Assembly: GCF_000002985.6 (NCBI RefSeq)
Contig: NC_003281.10
Location: forward strand, 1,550,001 to 1,614,000
Direction of reading: 5' to 3'
From: Caenorhabditis elegans
Taxonomy: Eukaryota; Nematoda; Chromadorea; Rhabditida; Rhabditidae
DNA length: 64,000 bases
Shown: piece after piece, positions 11,801 through 23,300 of the stretch
Numbering within the stretch: the stretch's first letter is position 1
Layout of the letters: the number at the start of each line of letters is the position of its first letter
The notes under the pieces: generated by a model
Database searches by the model: none
What the model saw: only the letters and a program-made list of their open reading frames with translations
What the model was told of the DNA's origin: nothing
Made by a program: the position numbers and the translations under genes

Positions 11801-14800
11801 CCCAGCTTTCTAGCTTGAAATTTGAAATTTCCGGGGTACTGAGGCGCCAAAAGTACGCAAACACCGAGCATCCCACGACAAATTGCACAGTTTTCTGAAA
11901 TTTTGAGAAAATATGAAAAATAGGGGTAAAATGGTGCTTTGAATTCGAATTTCGCAGTGAAAAATCGCAAAAGTTCCTAGTTTTTGAGTTTTCCTTGAAT
12001 TTTCTCTGAAAATCCCCTAAAATAACCGAGAAATCGATATTTCCCCTGTGACTTGTGTGCTTATTCAGATTTTTGACATAAAAACTGTATTTATTCACAT
12101 TTTCATCCTTAAATTGGCTTAAAATGTGAATAAATACCGTATTTCTGCCAACAATTTGACAATAGAGCACATTTGTCACTCGGACATGCGGAAGCTATGC
12201 CCAAATTTTCATTTTCGCCCGATTTTCGGCACATTTTCGATGGTTTCGGGCGATTTTTAGCGCTAAAATTTGGTTCTCCGCTTGCTTTCACCTTAGTTAG
12301 TTTGTTTTTAACGAAAAACGTTTTGGTGGCCGAACTTTTCGGATTTCTAGGCCACCAATTCTAAAATGTTGATTTTTGGCAGTATTCATAGTTTTTTCCG
12401 GAAAAAACTTTTAAAATTTAAAACAAAGTAGCACGTTTTTGAGCTCCAAAATTAGAGCATCAGGTGAAATATTCTCCAAAGTGAGCATTTTTGCTCAAAT
12501 TTCCGAAAAAATATCTAAAAATTTTGATTTCTGCAGAATTTTTCTATAATTTCAAAACTTCTAACTTGATTATCTCTGATTTTCATTGTATAAGTCTGAA
12601 ATTTTCGGAAAAAATTCCAAAAAATCGATATTTCCGTGGCTTATGTGTTTCTACTCGGATTGGTGGCATAAAAACTATTTATTCACTTTTTTTCATAAAT
12701 AGGCTAAATTTGGCTGAAAATGTGAATAAATATCGTATTTCTGCAAACAATTTGACAATAGAGCACATTTGTCACTCGGTGATGCGGAAGCTATGCCCAA
12801 AACCAATTTGGACTAATTGTCGTCAAATTCAGTGCCGAGTCCGCAGACACTCGGTGTTTGCGTACTTTTGGCGCTACCATACCCCTCGAAATTCAAAAAT
12901 GGGGTTAGAAGCCCGAAAAACGGTCCATGAGGGGTGAAATTAAATGGGGAATCCGAATTTTTGCATGAAAATTGCTAAAAAAAAACCTGCAAATTCCTGA
13001 AAAAAAGTTTTTATCCAAAATGTTTTTTCAACTTTCAAAATATTTTTTTCTCGTTTTTATTGCCAAAATTCAATTTTCCCGCAAATTTTCACCCCTTGAA
13101 CTGTTTTTCAGCCAATTTGTGCAGTTTTTAGCAAAATTCCGTGTTTGCGTACTTTTGAGGCTACAGTACCCCTCGAATATCAAATTTTGAGCTAGAAGCC
13201 CGGAAAACGGGCTCGCCAGTGGTGAAATTGAACGGGGAATCCGAATTTCAGCATGAAAATTGCTGAAAAATCTCGGAAATTTTTAACTTTGCAGACAGTA
13301 AAATACGAATCCTTCACAGTTCTGACTCTGGCAATCCCAAATTCTCAAATGGGAACCTCCACAAACACAGAATCCCTGCTCCGCCGTTTCTTTTGCTCGG
13401 AGATCATTCGCGACGCGATTTGTGACAAATGTCGGGCTTCTGACCGGAAACAGCAGGGTTTTCTGAAAAAACACGGAATTGTGAAGCTCCCGCAGACCCT
13501 AATGATTCGAATCGAGCGAGTTGGAATGCTGCCAAATGGAAGTATGAAATTATCGGAACACGTGCATTTCGGCGAATGTCTATCGCTGCAGGACGTTTGT
13601 TTTCGGAAAAATCCAAAAATTAATCAGGTTTGTGCTGGAAAATGCTAGAAAATTGCGGAAAATTGCGGAAATTTTGGGCAAAAATTTGCGAAAAATGGCG
13701 AAAATTTTTATTTCAAATTTTTCAAGAAAATCAGTAAGAAATTCGAATTCCAGACGCAATCAGCTTTCAAATGACCCCCAACACGCCCAGGTTCCGTTGA
13801 TTTTGAGTTTTGGAAGTTTTCGACACAGCTGAAATCCGTGCTACAGTACCCCGCGTGGCGGGACCCAAAATTTTCAAAATCCACGGAATATGGGCATGAT
13901 GGGGGTCATTTGAAAGCTGGTGGCGTAGGGAATTTGAATTTGGCGTTGGCTGTTCGAAATTCTGAAAATTGACAATTTTTTGGCCCGATTAATTTTTTTT
14001 AAAGAATTTGTTCAATTTTCGATATTTCCGAAAATTAACTATTAATCTGAGTTCTCCACGGTATTAGCTTCCAAATGACCCCCAACACGCCCAGGTTCAG
14101 TTGATTTTGAATTTTGGAAGTATTGACACAGCTGAAACTGGTGCTACAGTAATCCGCGTGGCGGGACCCAAAAATTTCAAAATCGACGGAATACGGGCAT
14201 GATGGGGGTCATTTGAAAGCTGGAGATGTGGAGACCTCGAATATAATGTGAGTTGGCTGAAATTTTTCAAAAATTGGGAATTTTTTATCGTTTTTCGAAA
14301 AATGTTTCAAAAAACTTAAACAAAAAATTTTTCTTTTTCGATTTTTCTGAAAATTAATGCAATATTTGAATTTTTCACATTATTAGCTTCAAAATAACAC
14401 CCATCATGCCCATATCCCGTTAGTTTTGAAGTTTTCGGGTCTCGCCACGAAAATTCTTCGGGTTACTGTAGTTATTCGCCGCGGGACCCAAATTGCACGG
14501 AAACCAGGCATGTTGGGGGTCATTTGAAAGCTAATAACGTGGAGAACTCAGATTAATTGTTAGTTTTCGGAAATATCGAAAATTGAAAAAAAATTCTTTA
14601 AAAATATTATACATTCGGCGAAAAGTTTGTCAATTTTCAGAATTTCAAATAACCAGCATTTTTTCTGAGATCTCCAAGTCACCAGCTCTCTAATGACCCC
14701 CATCATGCCTAGGTTCCGCCAATTTTGAAAATTTTGGGTCCCACCACGCGGGTTACTGTAGCAACGATTTCAACTGTGTCGGTTGGTCAAGTTGCTCGGA

Positions 14801-17541
14801 ACCTGGGCGTGTTGGGGGTCATTTGAAAGCTGAAAATGAGGAGAATATGAATTTATTACTGAATTTCCAAAAAAAAAAATTCAAAATAGAAATAAAAACT
14901 GTGAAATTTGGGTGAAAAATGCTGCAAATTTCCGCCAAAAATTGGATATTTCCCAAAAAATTCCCCAATTTTTCCAGAAATCCTACGAAGAATCATCTTT
15001 GCATTGGCAATTACCAGATGGAACATCCCGTGTTGTCGGTGGAGCTGAAGAAACAAGATCCAGAAGATCACCAATTCATCCATCTCAGGCGGCGATTTTT
15101 GGAGATTTAGCATCAAATTATGCACTTATTGAGTGAGAAAATCGGAAAATTGGCGAAAAATGATGGAATTCTGGAATTTGCTGGAAATTTCGCGAAAAAA
15201 AGCACAAAATCTGTACTTTTTTCACTTTTTTTCGAAAAAAATTTCACTGAAATTGAATTTTTTCGGCAAAATTTCATCCGGAAAAATGCTAAAAATTTGG
15301 GTTTTCTTCAAATTCTCTCGAAAAAAGAGTAAAAATCCCAATTTTCAACATATTTTTCCCCCAAATTCAGAGAAAAAACCCCCGATTTTCAGCGGTGGCT
15401 CATTCGTTGCCGAGCGACGTGAAGCTCAAAAGTACGCATATCAACTGAGAGCAGTCAGTGAGCACAGAGGAGGTCCATATTCTGGACATTTTGTCACTTA
15501 TCGAAGAGCAAGTGCTCCAAATCATCATACATGGTATTATACCAGTGATGCACAGGTAATAAATCTCTGCAAAATCTGGGATTTTCTGCTGAAAAATCGA
15601 TTTTTTTATCTTAAAATTGCCTAAAAATTTAATTTTTTGCAAAAATTGAAAAATTTTCATTTAAATTCGAATTCTCCACGTCTCCAGCTTTCAAATGACC
15701 CCCAACATGGCTATATTCCGTCGAATTTGAAAATTTTGGGTCTCGCCACGCGGGTTACTGTAGCACCGGTTTCAGCTGTGTCAAAACTTCCAAAACTCAA
15801 AATCGACGGAGCCCGGGCATGTTGGGGGTCATTCAAAAGCTGAGAGCGTGGAGAATTCGAATTTCAGCTTTAATTTAAGATATTGAAAAGTTTGAAAAAA
15901 AAATTATGGGAAAATTTTGAGAATCTTGGATAAAAATTCGGAAAAAATAGGGAAATTCGATTTTTTTCACTGATATCTATTAAAAAGACAGTAAATCATT
16001 AAATTTTGCACAAAACCACTGACGAGTGGTAGTTTTTCCTGAAAAATTGAAAAATTTTGGGGAAAAGTCTCCTAAAAACTGCTGAATTATCAATTTTCCG
16101 GAAAAATGCCGGAGAAAACCCTGAAAAGTTCAAGCAACTTTTTGACTTTAAATTCTATAATTTAAAAAAAAGTATCCCAAAACTTTGAATTTTCCCTGAA
16201 TAAATTTCCACAAAAAATCGATATTTCCCCTGTGACTTGTGCGTTTCTCAGATTTCCGGCATAAAAACTGTATTTATTCACAGTTTCAGTCTTAAATTGG
16301 CCGAAAATGTGAATAAATACCGTATTTCTGCCAACAATTTGACAATAGAACACATTTGTCACTCGGAGATGCGGAAGCTATGCCCAAATTTTCAATTTTT
16401 CCCGAAAAACTTTAGATTTTCAAGAGTTTTTTCGGCATTTTTAGCTAATTTTTGACTGCTGTTTCTCAATTTTCAGTCAAAAAACCAAGAATTTCGATTT
16501 CCAGTAGTCTTACCTAAAGGCATTACATATTGATAACATGGTGAAATAATTTCCGGTGTGCTCAATGAGACACACCCCTGCCTACCAGAGGTGGGAGGAT
16601 ATTTTTTTCGGATATTTTCTAATAATGAATTTATCAATAAGTATTGATGTAGTTATTCTGGAAGAAATGTATCCGAACAAAAGAGTAACTATTAAGCAAC
16701 ATTTTAATATGATAAAACCTAGAAAAATTCTACAAGTTTTCTGTATAAACGATATGTAAGTCCATTATCCGATATCCGTAATATCCGATATCCGATGTTG
16801 CTCGACTAATAAGTTTTAAGGTCTCGGTAAGAAAAACTTGTAGAATTTTTCTAGGTTTTATCATATTAAAATGTTGCTTAATAGTTACTCTTTTGTTCGA
16901 ATACATTTCTTCCAGAATAACTACATCAATACTAATTGATAAATTCATTATTAGAAAATATCCGAAAAAATATCCGCCCACCTCTGCTGCCTACCAGGGG
17001 TGTGCGGATAATAGCCGATTTAGCCGAATTCGCCGATCGGTTAATTCGGCTAAATCGGCTAATATTAGCCGAATTAGCCGTTAGCCGACTTTTTGGCAGT
17101 TCGGCTAATACGTAGTTATCCGTTAGCCGATTTTGGCCGATGTTAGCCGAATTCGCCGATCGGCTATTTCGGCTAATTCAACTAACATATTTTTTTGGAA
17201 AACAAAATGTGGTGAAATTGTATGATTTTTTCCTATTTGAACAGTCGTTCATCCCTGAATTTGCTCAATAACAGTGAAAAAATTAACCCAAAACCTGAAT
17301 TAACAGAATGGACAAAAAAAGCTTAACCAAATGAATATTTTCCGAATTAGCCGAATTAGCCGAAAATTAGTCGATTTGAATGACTGAGATTAGCCGAATT
17401 AGCCGTTAGCCGTTAGCCGAAAATTTTGAAATTAGCCGTTAGCCGGTTCTCAAAAAATCGGCATTAGCCGATTTATCCGTTAGCCGAAAAAATCGGTTAT
17501 CCGCACACCCCTGCTGCCTACCCTTCCCAAATGAGCACATA

Positions 17542-17601
<60 letters not shown>

Positions 17602-17810
17602 CATATATGTAATTACCACCCCCTCCCCCTTGTCATCAGGTTACCCAATCTCCTCTCTCACTACGTATTTATATATTCTCCCAGCTGCTCATAGAGCGCA
17701 TTCTATGTGGATTTGCATTACGACCGCAGATTTCAATCACCAAAATTTCGCGCCAAAATTTTATATTTCACTTTAATATTCGAAACTTTAAGCTTTCTAG
17801 CGATCAAATG

Positions 17811-17855
<45 letters not shown>

Positions 17856-19851
17856 TTATATACCAGCCGTGGACCGCACCTCCGGCGCGGCCCCCGACTT
17901 CTGTTGCTGAAAACCAATGTTTCTGAAACTACCGTAATCATACAGTACTCCTACCGTACCACCATTGTACCACTACTACAGTACCCCGACTATATCCCTA
18001 CACTAACCCCAACTCACTATCCCTCCAGAAGCTAAAACTTCGCAGACTACAAAGACTACATAGACTACAAACTATGGACAAACGGAATAAGCGCTTTATA
18101 TATAGTAAATTATATATATTAGGTCTCCAAATAAGTTCCGGGTCAAAATTGATAACTTTGTTCGCTGTGTATCAATTTTTATGAAACTTTGGGAATTTAT
18201 GTTATCAACCATGATCTTTCATTTGACAATAGTCACAAAATTTTTTGACCACCCCAAGTGTCCTAACTCGGAGCCAATTTTTTCAGGCATTTTTCTGATC
18301 TCGGTTCTTTTCAGTTTTCAATTGAGCTTTGTGTGCGGATTTTGCTTTGTTTAGAATACATTATTAGAAAACAACAAAAGTTTGGAAAAAAATCCGCCCA
18401 AAAAATTTTTTTTTGTCGAAAATTCTTGATTTTTCCTACAAAAATGATGTAACCAAGTGTAAACTATTTTTACACATATAAATCATTTGAGTTAAAAATT
18501 TGAATCTCAAGAAATATTCAAAAAACTAAAAAATTATCCGAAAAAATTGTATTTTCTACTATCATTTTAGTGTATCGAACTAAGTTGATATGTTTTGTAT
18601 GTCGAAAAATAGTTTACACTTGGTTACATCATTTTTGTAGGAAAAATCTAGAATTTTCGACAAAAATTATTTTGAACATTTTTTGACGACCAACCAAAAA
18701 AATTTTTTTTTGGGCGGATTTTTTTCCAAACTTCTGTTGTTTTCTAATAATCTAAACAAAGCAAAATCCGCACACAAAGCTCAATTGAAAACTGAAAAGA
18801 AGCGAGATCAGAAAAATGCCTGAAAAAATTGGCTCCGCGTTAGGACACTTGGGGTGGTCAAAAACTTTCGTGACTATTGTCAAGTGAAAGATCATGGTTG
18901 ATAACGTAAATTCCCAAAGTTTCATAAAAATCGATACGCAGCGAACAAAGTTATGATTTTTGACCCGGAACTTATTTGGAGACCTAATATATATATACCA
19001 GCCGTTCGAACGCGCTGAAGCGCGTGCTCCGACTGGCGTACTCAAAATTGAAATCAAATTCTAAAATTTCTAAGCCTTTCTCTGTAGATGGAACGTTTTT
19101 TTTCTGTTTTCCGGAAGTTTTCGAGCAACATAAATATTATATAGCTGAGTGTTTACAACTAAAAAAAAACGTTTTTCAAATCATATAAAACTTTTTTCCG
19201 GTCCTTTCCGAGAGTTTTTGGCGAGCGTTTCTGGAAATTATAACAATTTTGATCTTTTTTTTTCAAATTATTGAAACTTCAGAATATTCTAGGAGTATCA
19301 AAACTTGAAGAAGTTTTTTTTTTTGAACTTTCCGAAAGGTTCTAGAAATTTGCAGGTTCCTGAAATTTTCCACGAAATTGAACACTTCAGAATTTTCCCG
19401 ATTTCTCTAGAAAGTTTTGGAACATTCCAGAATTTTCTCGAATTTATTTTTCTCAGAAAATTTGAATTTCCAGTCAACGAAGAGCCTTTGTCACAAAAAC
19501 GACATATTATTAAAATTCACAGAATTTCCTAAATATTCCCTTCCTAAACATTTTCTCGTGACCCATGTGCTTCTACTCGTATTGGTGGCATAAAAACTGT
19601 ATTTATTCACAGTTTCAGTCTTAAATTGGCCGAAAATGTGAATAAATACCGTATTTCTGCCAACAATTTGACAATAGAGCACATTTGTCACTCGGAGATG
19701 CGGAAGCTATGCCCAAATTTTCATTTTTCCCCCGAAAACTTGTATAATTTTTCAGGTAACCCGTGTACCGTACTCCCACGTGGCAGCCTGTCAAAGTTAT
19801 ATGCTATTCTACGAACGTGTCAAACCTCATCGACTCTACGAAAGGATGTAA
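8882..19851 (+). CDS. USP30-like membrane-anchored ubiquitin-specific protease
   Basis: Nine exons: 8882-8908, 8959-9043, 9110-9250, 10215-10539, 11328-11427, 13295-13627, 14978-15132, 15393-15555 and 19756-19851 (TAA). They encode 474 residues; human USP30 has 517. Residues 10-30 form one hydrophobic segment (TIVAGTLIGGTLAAAVTYAF), matching USP30's N-terminal mitochondrial outer-membrane anchor. The Cys box is GLANQGNTCYMNALLQGLAS with Cys54; the His box is GGPYSGHFVTYRR with His421. WYYTSDAQV then aligns with USP30's WVSDDTV and places Ser440 at the third triad position, the Cys-His-Ser arrangement known for USP30. Zinc-ribbon cysteines are seen as CCNTNC and CDKC. The usual QDAHEL is replaced by EHDLYEL. 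By orthology it should trim ubiquitin on mitochondria and oppose PINK1/Parkin mitophagy. The start is the first in-frame ATG; an upstream exon remains possible. Confidence 0.92.
9440..9870. repeat. Family C then family B copy in USP30 intron 3
   Basis: A family C palindrome at about 9455-9650 is followed directly by a family B copy at 9730-9870 (GTGTTTGCGTACTTTTGGGG). The same C-then-B order is seen at 12030-12900 in this gene and, reversed, in DHX35 introns, so the two may travel together. Confidence 0.7.
10060..10205. repeat. Short minisatellite, about 21 bp unit (CTAAAAATTCCAAATTTTAA)
   Basis: Six to seven tandem units of CCTAAAAATTCCAAATTTTA lie just before exon 4 of the USP30 homologue. 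The apparent frame (KIPNFNLKIPNFNL) is repeat-derived and not coding. Confidence 0.8.
10570..11290. repeat. Minisatellite array, about 20-24 bp unit (GGCCTAAAAATCACCTTTTT)
   Basis: About 30 imperfect units of GGCCTAAAAATCACCTTTTT and variants (TTGTC, CACATTTTT, CACCTC) fill most of intron 4 (10540-11327). Higher-order repetition is visible: a block around 10800-10890 recurs around 10980-11060. It starts about 35 bp after the exon 4 donor. Translations of this tract (FGLKITFFGLK...) are artefacts. Confidence 0.9.
11540..13220. repeat. Cluster of family B and C repeats in USP30 intron 5
   Basis: Family B copies lie near 11545-11625, 11825-11905, 12800-12910 and 13100-13215. Family C copies lie near 12030-12215 and 12620-12800. 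They fill most of the 1.9 kb intron 11428-13294. No exon was recognised inside. Confidence 0.75.
13750..15850. repeat. Six family A repeats in USP30 introns 6 and 8
   Basis: Copies lie near 13760-13920, 14065-14225, 14385-14540, 14690-14840 (intron 6) and 15685-15845 (intron 8). The 14385 copy is a variant with CGCCACGAAAATTCTTCGGG in place of CGCCACGCGGG. It matches the variant used in the arrays at 20.6 kb and 40-48 kb. Both orientations occur side by side, so these copies can pair with each other. Confidence 0.75.
16215..16395. repeat. Family C palindrome in USP30 intron 8
   Basis: A typical copy with ATATTTCCCCTGTGACTTGT, the inverted GTGAATAAATA core and CGGAGATGCGGAAGCTATGC. A second copy at 19560-19730 lies just before the last exon. 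Confidence 0.8.
16586..16986. mobile_element. hAT-like foldback MITE 1
   Basis: A 401 bp element with long terminal inverted repeats. The left end CAGAGGTGGGAGGATATTTT matches the inverse of the right end AAAATATCCGCCCACCTCTG. Complementary arms of about 150 bp run inward, for example ATGTAGTTATTCTGGAAGAA against its inverse. It is flanked by the 8-bp direct repeat CTGCCTAC (16578-16585 and 16987-16994), the size expected of hAT target-site duplications. No transposase is encoded. Confidence 0.85.
16995..17513. mobile_element. hAT-like MITE 2 with TTAGCCGA-type internal repeats
   Basis: A 519 bp element. The left end CAGGGGTGTGCGGATAATAG matches the inverse of the right end GTTATCCGCACACCCCTG. 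The interior is largely multimers of GCCGAATTAGCCGTTAGCCG in both orientations. It is flanked by CTGCCTAC at 16987-16994 and 17514-17521, the same octamer that flanks MITE 1, so the two elements abut and share a target duplication. Confidence 0.85.
17544..17599. repeat. (GT)n microsatellite
   Basis: About 28 uninterrupted GT dinucleotides in USP30 intron 8. Confidence 0.97.
17813..17851. repeat. (TA)n microsatellite
   Basis: About 19 TA dinucleotides. It is followed by TACCAGCCG, a phrase that recurs after the mariner MITE at 18998, so the pair may mark one disrupted older insertion. Confidence 0.95.
18119..18987. mobile_element. Mariner-type foldback MITE
   Basis: A palindromic element of about 870 bp. 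The ends are TTAGGTCTCCAAATAAGTTC and its inverse GAACTTATTTGGAGACCTAA (with CCGGGTCA next to them), embedded in TA-rich DNA as expected for TA target sites. The end sequence resembles mariner inverted repeats (TTAGGT...AAGTTCCGG). The arms extend over 400 bp each, for example AAATCCGCACACAAAGCTCA against its inverse, and meet around 18540. I saw no transposase frame. Confidence 0.8.
19560..19730. repeat. Family C palindrome before the last USP30 exon
   Basis: It contains GCATAAAAACTGTATTTATT and AAATGTGAATAAATACCGTA and ends about 25 bp before the acceptor of exon 9. Confidence 0.8.
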
Positions 19852-20323
19852 TTTCTGGATTTTTATTGATTTTTTTGAGAAAATTTTTTTTTTGGAAATT
19901 TCGCAATTTTTTTCCCAAACAATTGATTTATTTTGTTGCTAGATTCCCCTTATTTTTTGTTGTAAATTTTAACATTTTAATGACACAACGTGTAGCATTT
20001 CCTTTAAAGTTTATTTTTTGTGCAAAAATTCAGAAAATTTGAAAAAAATATTATAACTCTTCCCCCCGTCCCGTGCCATTTTTGTTAAGTTTTGTGTGTG
20101 TGTGTGAAAATGAAGATTTTTCGTGTTTTTTCCACTTTTTTTAGTTAATTTTTAAAGGTTTTCAGCCGTAAATCAAATATTTTAATAGAAAAAAAAATTT
20201 TTTTTGGAAAATTTTCAAAAAAATTTTTTTTTTTTTTGGTTTTTTTCAATTTTTCAAATTTAAGCATGACATCTCTTATTTTCCAAAAATTCAAACTATT
20301 TCCAGCTTTTCCAGCTCTAAAAA
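19852..20323. other. USP30 to rep-1 intergenic region
   Basis: 472 bp, AT-rich, with no ORF of note. It contains the 3' UTR of the USP30 homologue and ends in acceptors TTTCCAG (20304) and TTTTCCAG (20313) shortly before the rep-1 ATG. Those are consistent with trans-splicing of rep-1. The spacing would allow a loose operon but does not prove one. Confidence 0.5.
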
Positions 20324-23300
20324 ATGGACGAAAAGTTGCCAGAATCAGTGGACGTAGTGGTGCTGGGCACCGGACTACCTGAAGCCATTCTGGCTTCAGC
20401 TTGTGCTCGAGCTGGCTTATCTGTGCTTCATTTAGATAGGTAATAGGCGAACTAACATTTAAAAAAAGTTTAAAAAAATGAATGAATGAAATTGAAAAAA
20501 AAAAAATTTTTGCGAAAAAAAAATTATTTTCGGCTAAATTTTTTTTTTAATCATAACTTTTCCTCAAAAATACAGCAAAATTCGAATTCTCCACGTCGCC
20601 AGCTTCAATTTGATCCCCAAATTGCCTATATTCCGCTGGTTTTGAAGTTTTCGGGTCCCGCCACGAAAACTCCTCGGGTTACTGTAGTTTTTCGCGGCGG
20701 GACCCAAAATAAACGGATTCTGGGCATGATGGGGGTCATTTTGAAGCTGAGAACCTGATGAATTCAAATATCACATTAATTTTCGGGAAAAATCAGAAAG
20801 TAAAAATTTTCTGACCAAGTTTGTGGAAAATTTTTCGGAAAACGTCAAAAGTTTCCAATTTTCGAAAAATGTCAGCCAACTGATATCATATTCGAGTTCT
20901 CCACGTCACTAGCTTTAAAATAACCCCCCACCATGTCCATATTCCATTGATTTTGATTTTTTTGGGTCCCGTCACGGGTTACTGTAGCACCGATTTCAGC
21001 TGTGTCGATTGTCAAAATACACCGAACCTAGGCGTGTTGGGGCTCATTTGAAAGCTAATAACGTTGAGAAATCAGATTAATTGTTCGTTTTCGGAAATAT
21101 CGAAAATTAAACAAATTTTAAGAAAAAAAAATATATATTTGCCAAAACATTTTTCAATTTTCAGAAATTTAAAAAATCAGAATTCTTTCTGAAATCTTCA
21201 CGTTACCAGCTTTCAAATGACCCCCATCATGCCCATATTCCGCCTACTTTGAGAATTTTGGGTCCCGCCACGCGGGTTACTGTAGCACCGATTTCAGCTG
21301 TGTCGGTTGTCAAAATGCACGGAACCTAGGCGTGTTGGGGGTCATTTGAAAGCTGATAACGTCTGGAATTCGAATTTCATACTCGATTTCTTGAAAAATT
21401 CGAAATAAAAAATATTTTTGCAGAAATGAGTACTACGGCGGTGATTGGTCATCATTCACAATGTCGATGGTTCATGAAGTGACTGAAAATCAGGTTTTTA
21501 TTGATTTTCAGCCAGAAAAACCCCAAAATTTCCGAATTTTCAGGTAAAAAAGCTGGATTCCTCGGAGATTTCCAAGTTATCAGAGCTTTTGACTGAAAAT
21601 GAGCAGCTCATTGAGCTCGGCAATCGAGAAATCGTGGAAAACATTGAAATGACGTGGATTCCACGTGGAAAAGACGAGGAAAAGCCGATGAAAACGCAAC
21701 TGGAAGAGGCTTCACAAATGCGGCGATTTTCCATCGATTTAGTGCCGAAAATTCTACTTTCCAAGGGAGCAATGGTACAAAATTGCAAAATTACACCTAA
21801 ATTGGAGAACTTGATGTTTTGCCCTAATAGTCATCAAAAAATCAATTTTTGCCAAAAAAAAAATTTTTTTTGAAACTTTTTTTCTGAAAAAAAAGAAAAA
21901 TTTTTCTAAAAATTCAATTTCCTCATTTAAAACTCTGAAATTCGAATTCTCTACGCCACCAGCTGTCTAATGACACCCAACATGCCCAGGTTCCGACCGC
22001 TTTGAAAATTTTGGGTCTCGCCACGCGGGTTACTGTAGCATCGATTTCAGCTGTGTCGAGACTGCCAAAATTCAAAATCAACGGACCACGGACATGTTGG
22101 GGGTCATTTGAAAGCTGATAAAGTGGAGAATTCGAATTATTTGCTAGTTTTCTGAAATATCGAAAATTTAAAAAAATTGAAAAATATTTTCCAAAAAATT
22201 GTCAATTTTCAGAATATTCAAAAATTAACATTTTTTCCGAGATCTTCACATCACCAGCTTCAAAATGACCCCCATCATGCCCTGGTTCCATGCAATTTGA
22301 TTTTTTTGGGTCTCGCCACGCGGGTTACTGTAGCACCGGCTTCAGCTGTGTCAAAACTTCCAAAAGTCAAAATCAACGGAGCCGGGGCATGTTGGGGGTC
22401 ATTCGAAAGCTGAGAGCGTCGAAAAATTCGAATTTCCGCATTATTTTCAGATATTGAAAAGTTTGACAAAAATTTATGGGAAAATTTTGAAAATCTTGAA
22501 AAAAATTTGGAAAAAAAAAACGATTTTCTTCCAATTTTTTGAATTTTTTCAGGTTCAAACACTCTGTGACTCCCAAGTATCCCATTATGCCGAGTTTAAG
22601 CTTGTCAACCGGCAGCTATGCCCAACAGAGACCCCAGAAGCCGGAATTACCCTAAATCCGGTGCCATGTAGCAAAGGAGAGATTTTTCAGAGCAATGCTT
22701 TGTCGTAAGGGATTTTTTTAGGCTGAAAATCGATAAAATATCGATTTTCTTTGCCAAAAAAATCGATTCGCAATGATAAATCTCCAAAAATTCTTCCAGA
22801 ATCCTGGAAAAGCGAGCTCTTATGAAATTCATCACATTCTGCACACAATGGAGCACAAAAGACACGGAAGAAGGCAGAAAACTGCTCGCCGAGCACGCCG
22901 ACCGCCCGTTTTCAGAGTTTTTGGAGCAAATGGGCGTTGGAAAGACCCTGCAGAGCTTTATTATTAATACGATCGGCATTTTACAGCAAAGACCCACTGC
23001 GATGACGGTGAATATGCGGAAATTACTGTTTTTTAGAAAAAAATCTGAATTTCTAAAAAAATTGAAAATGAAAAAAAAATCCAAAATTTTTTTTTTTGCA
23101 CGAAATTTACTTCAATTTTTTTCAAAATATTATTGAAAAATTTGAATTCTCGCCACTCTCAGCTTCAAAATGACCCCCAACATGCCCGGGGTCCGTTGAT
23201 TTTGAGTTTTGGCAGTCTCGACACAGCTGAAACCGGTGCTACAGTACCCCGCGTGGCGAGACCCGAATTTTCAAAATCATCGGAACCCGGGCAGTATGGG

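Noticed and set aside
16556..16981. Paired frames containing IMNLSISIDVVILEEMY on both strands
   Set aside because: They are the two arms of the hAT-like foldback element, not a duplicated gene.
17531..17910. Frames with CVCVCV and YIYIYI runs
   Set aside because: Microsatellite translations.
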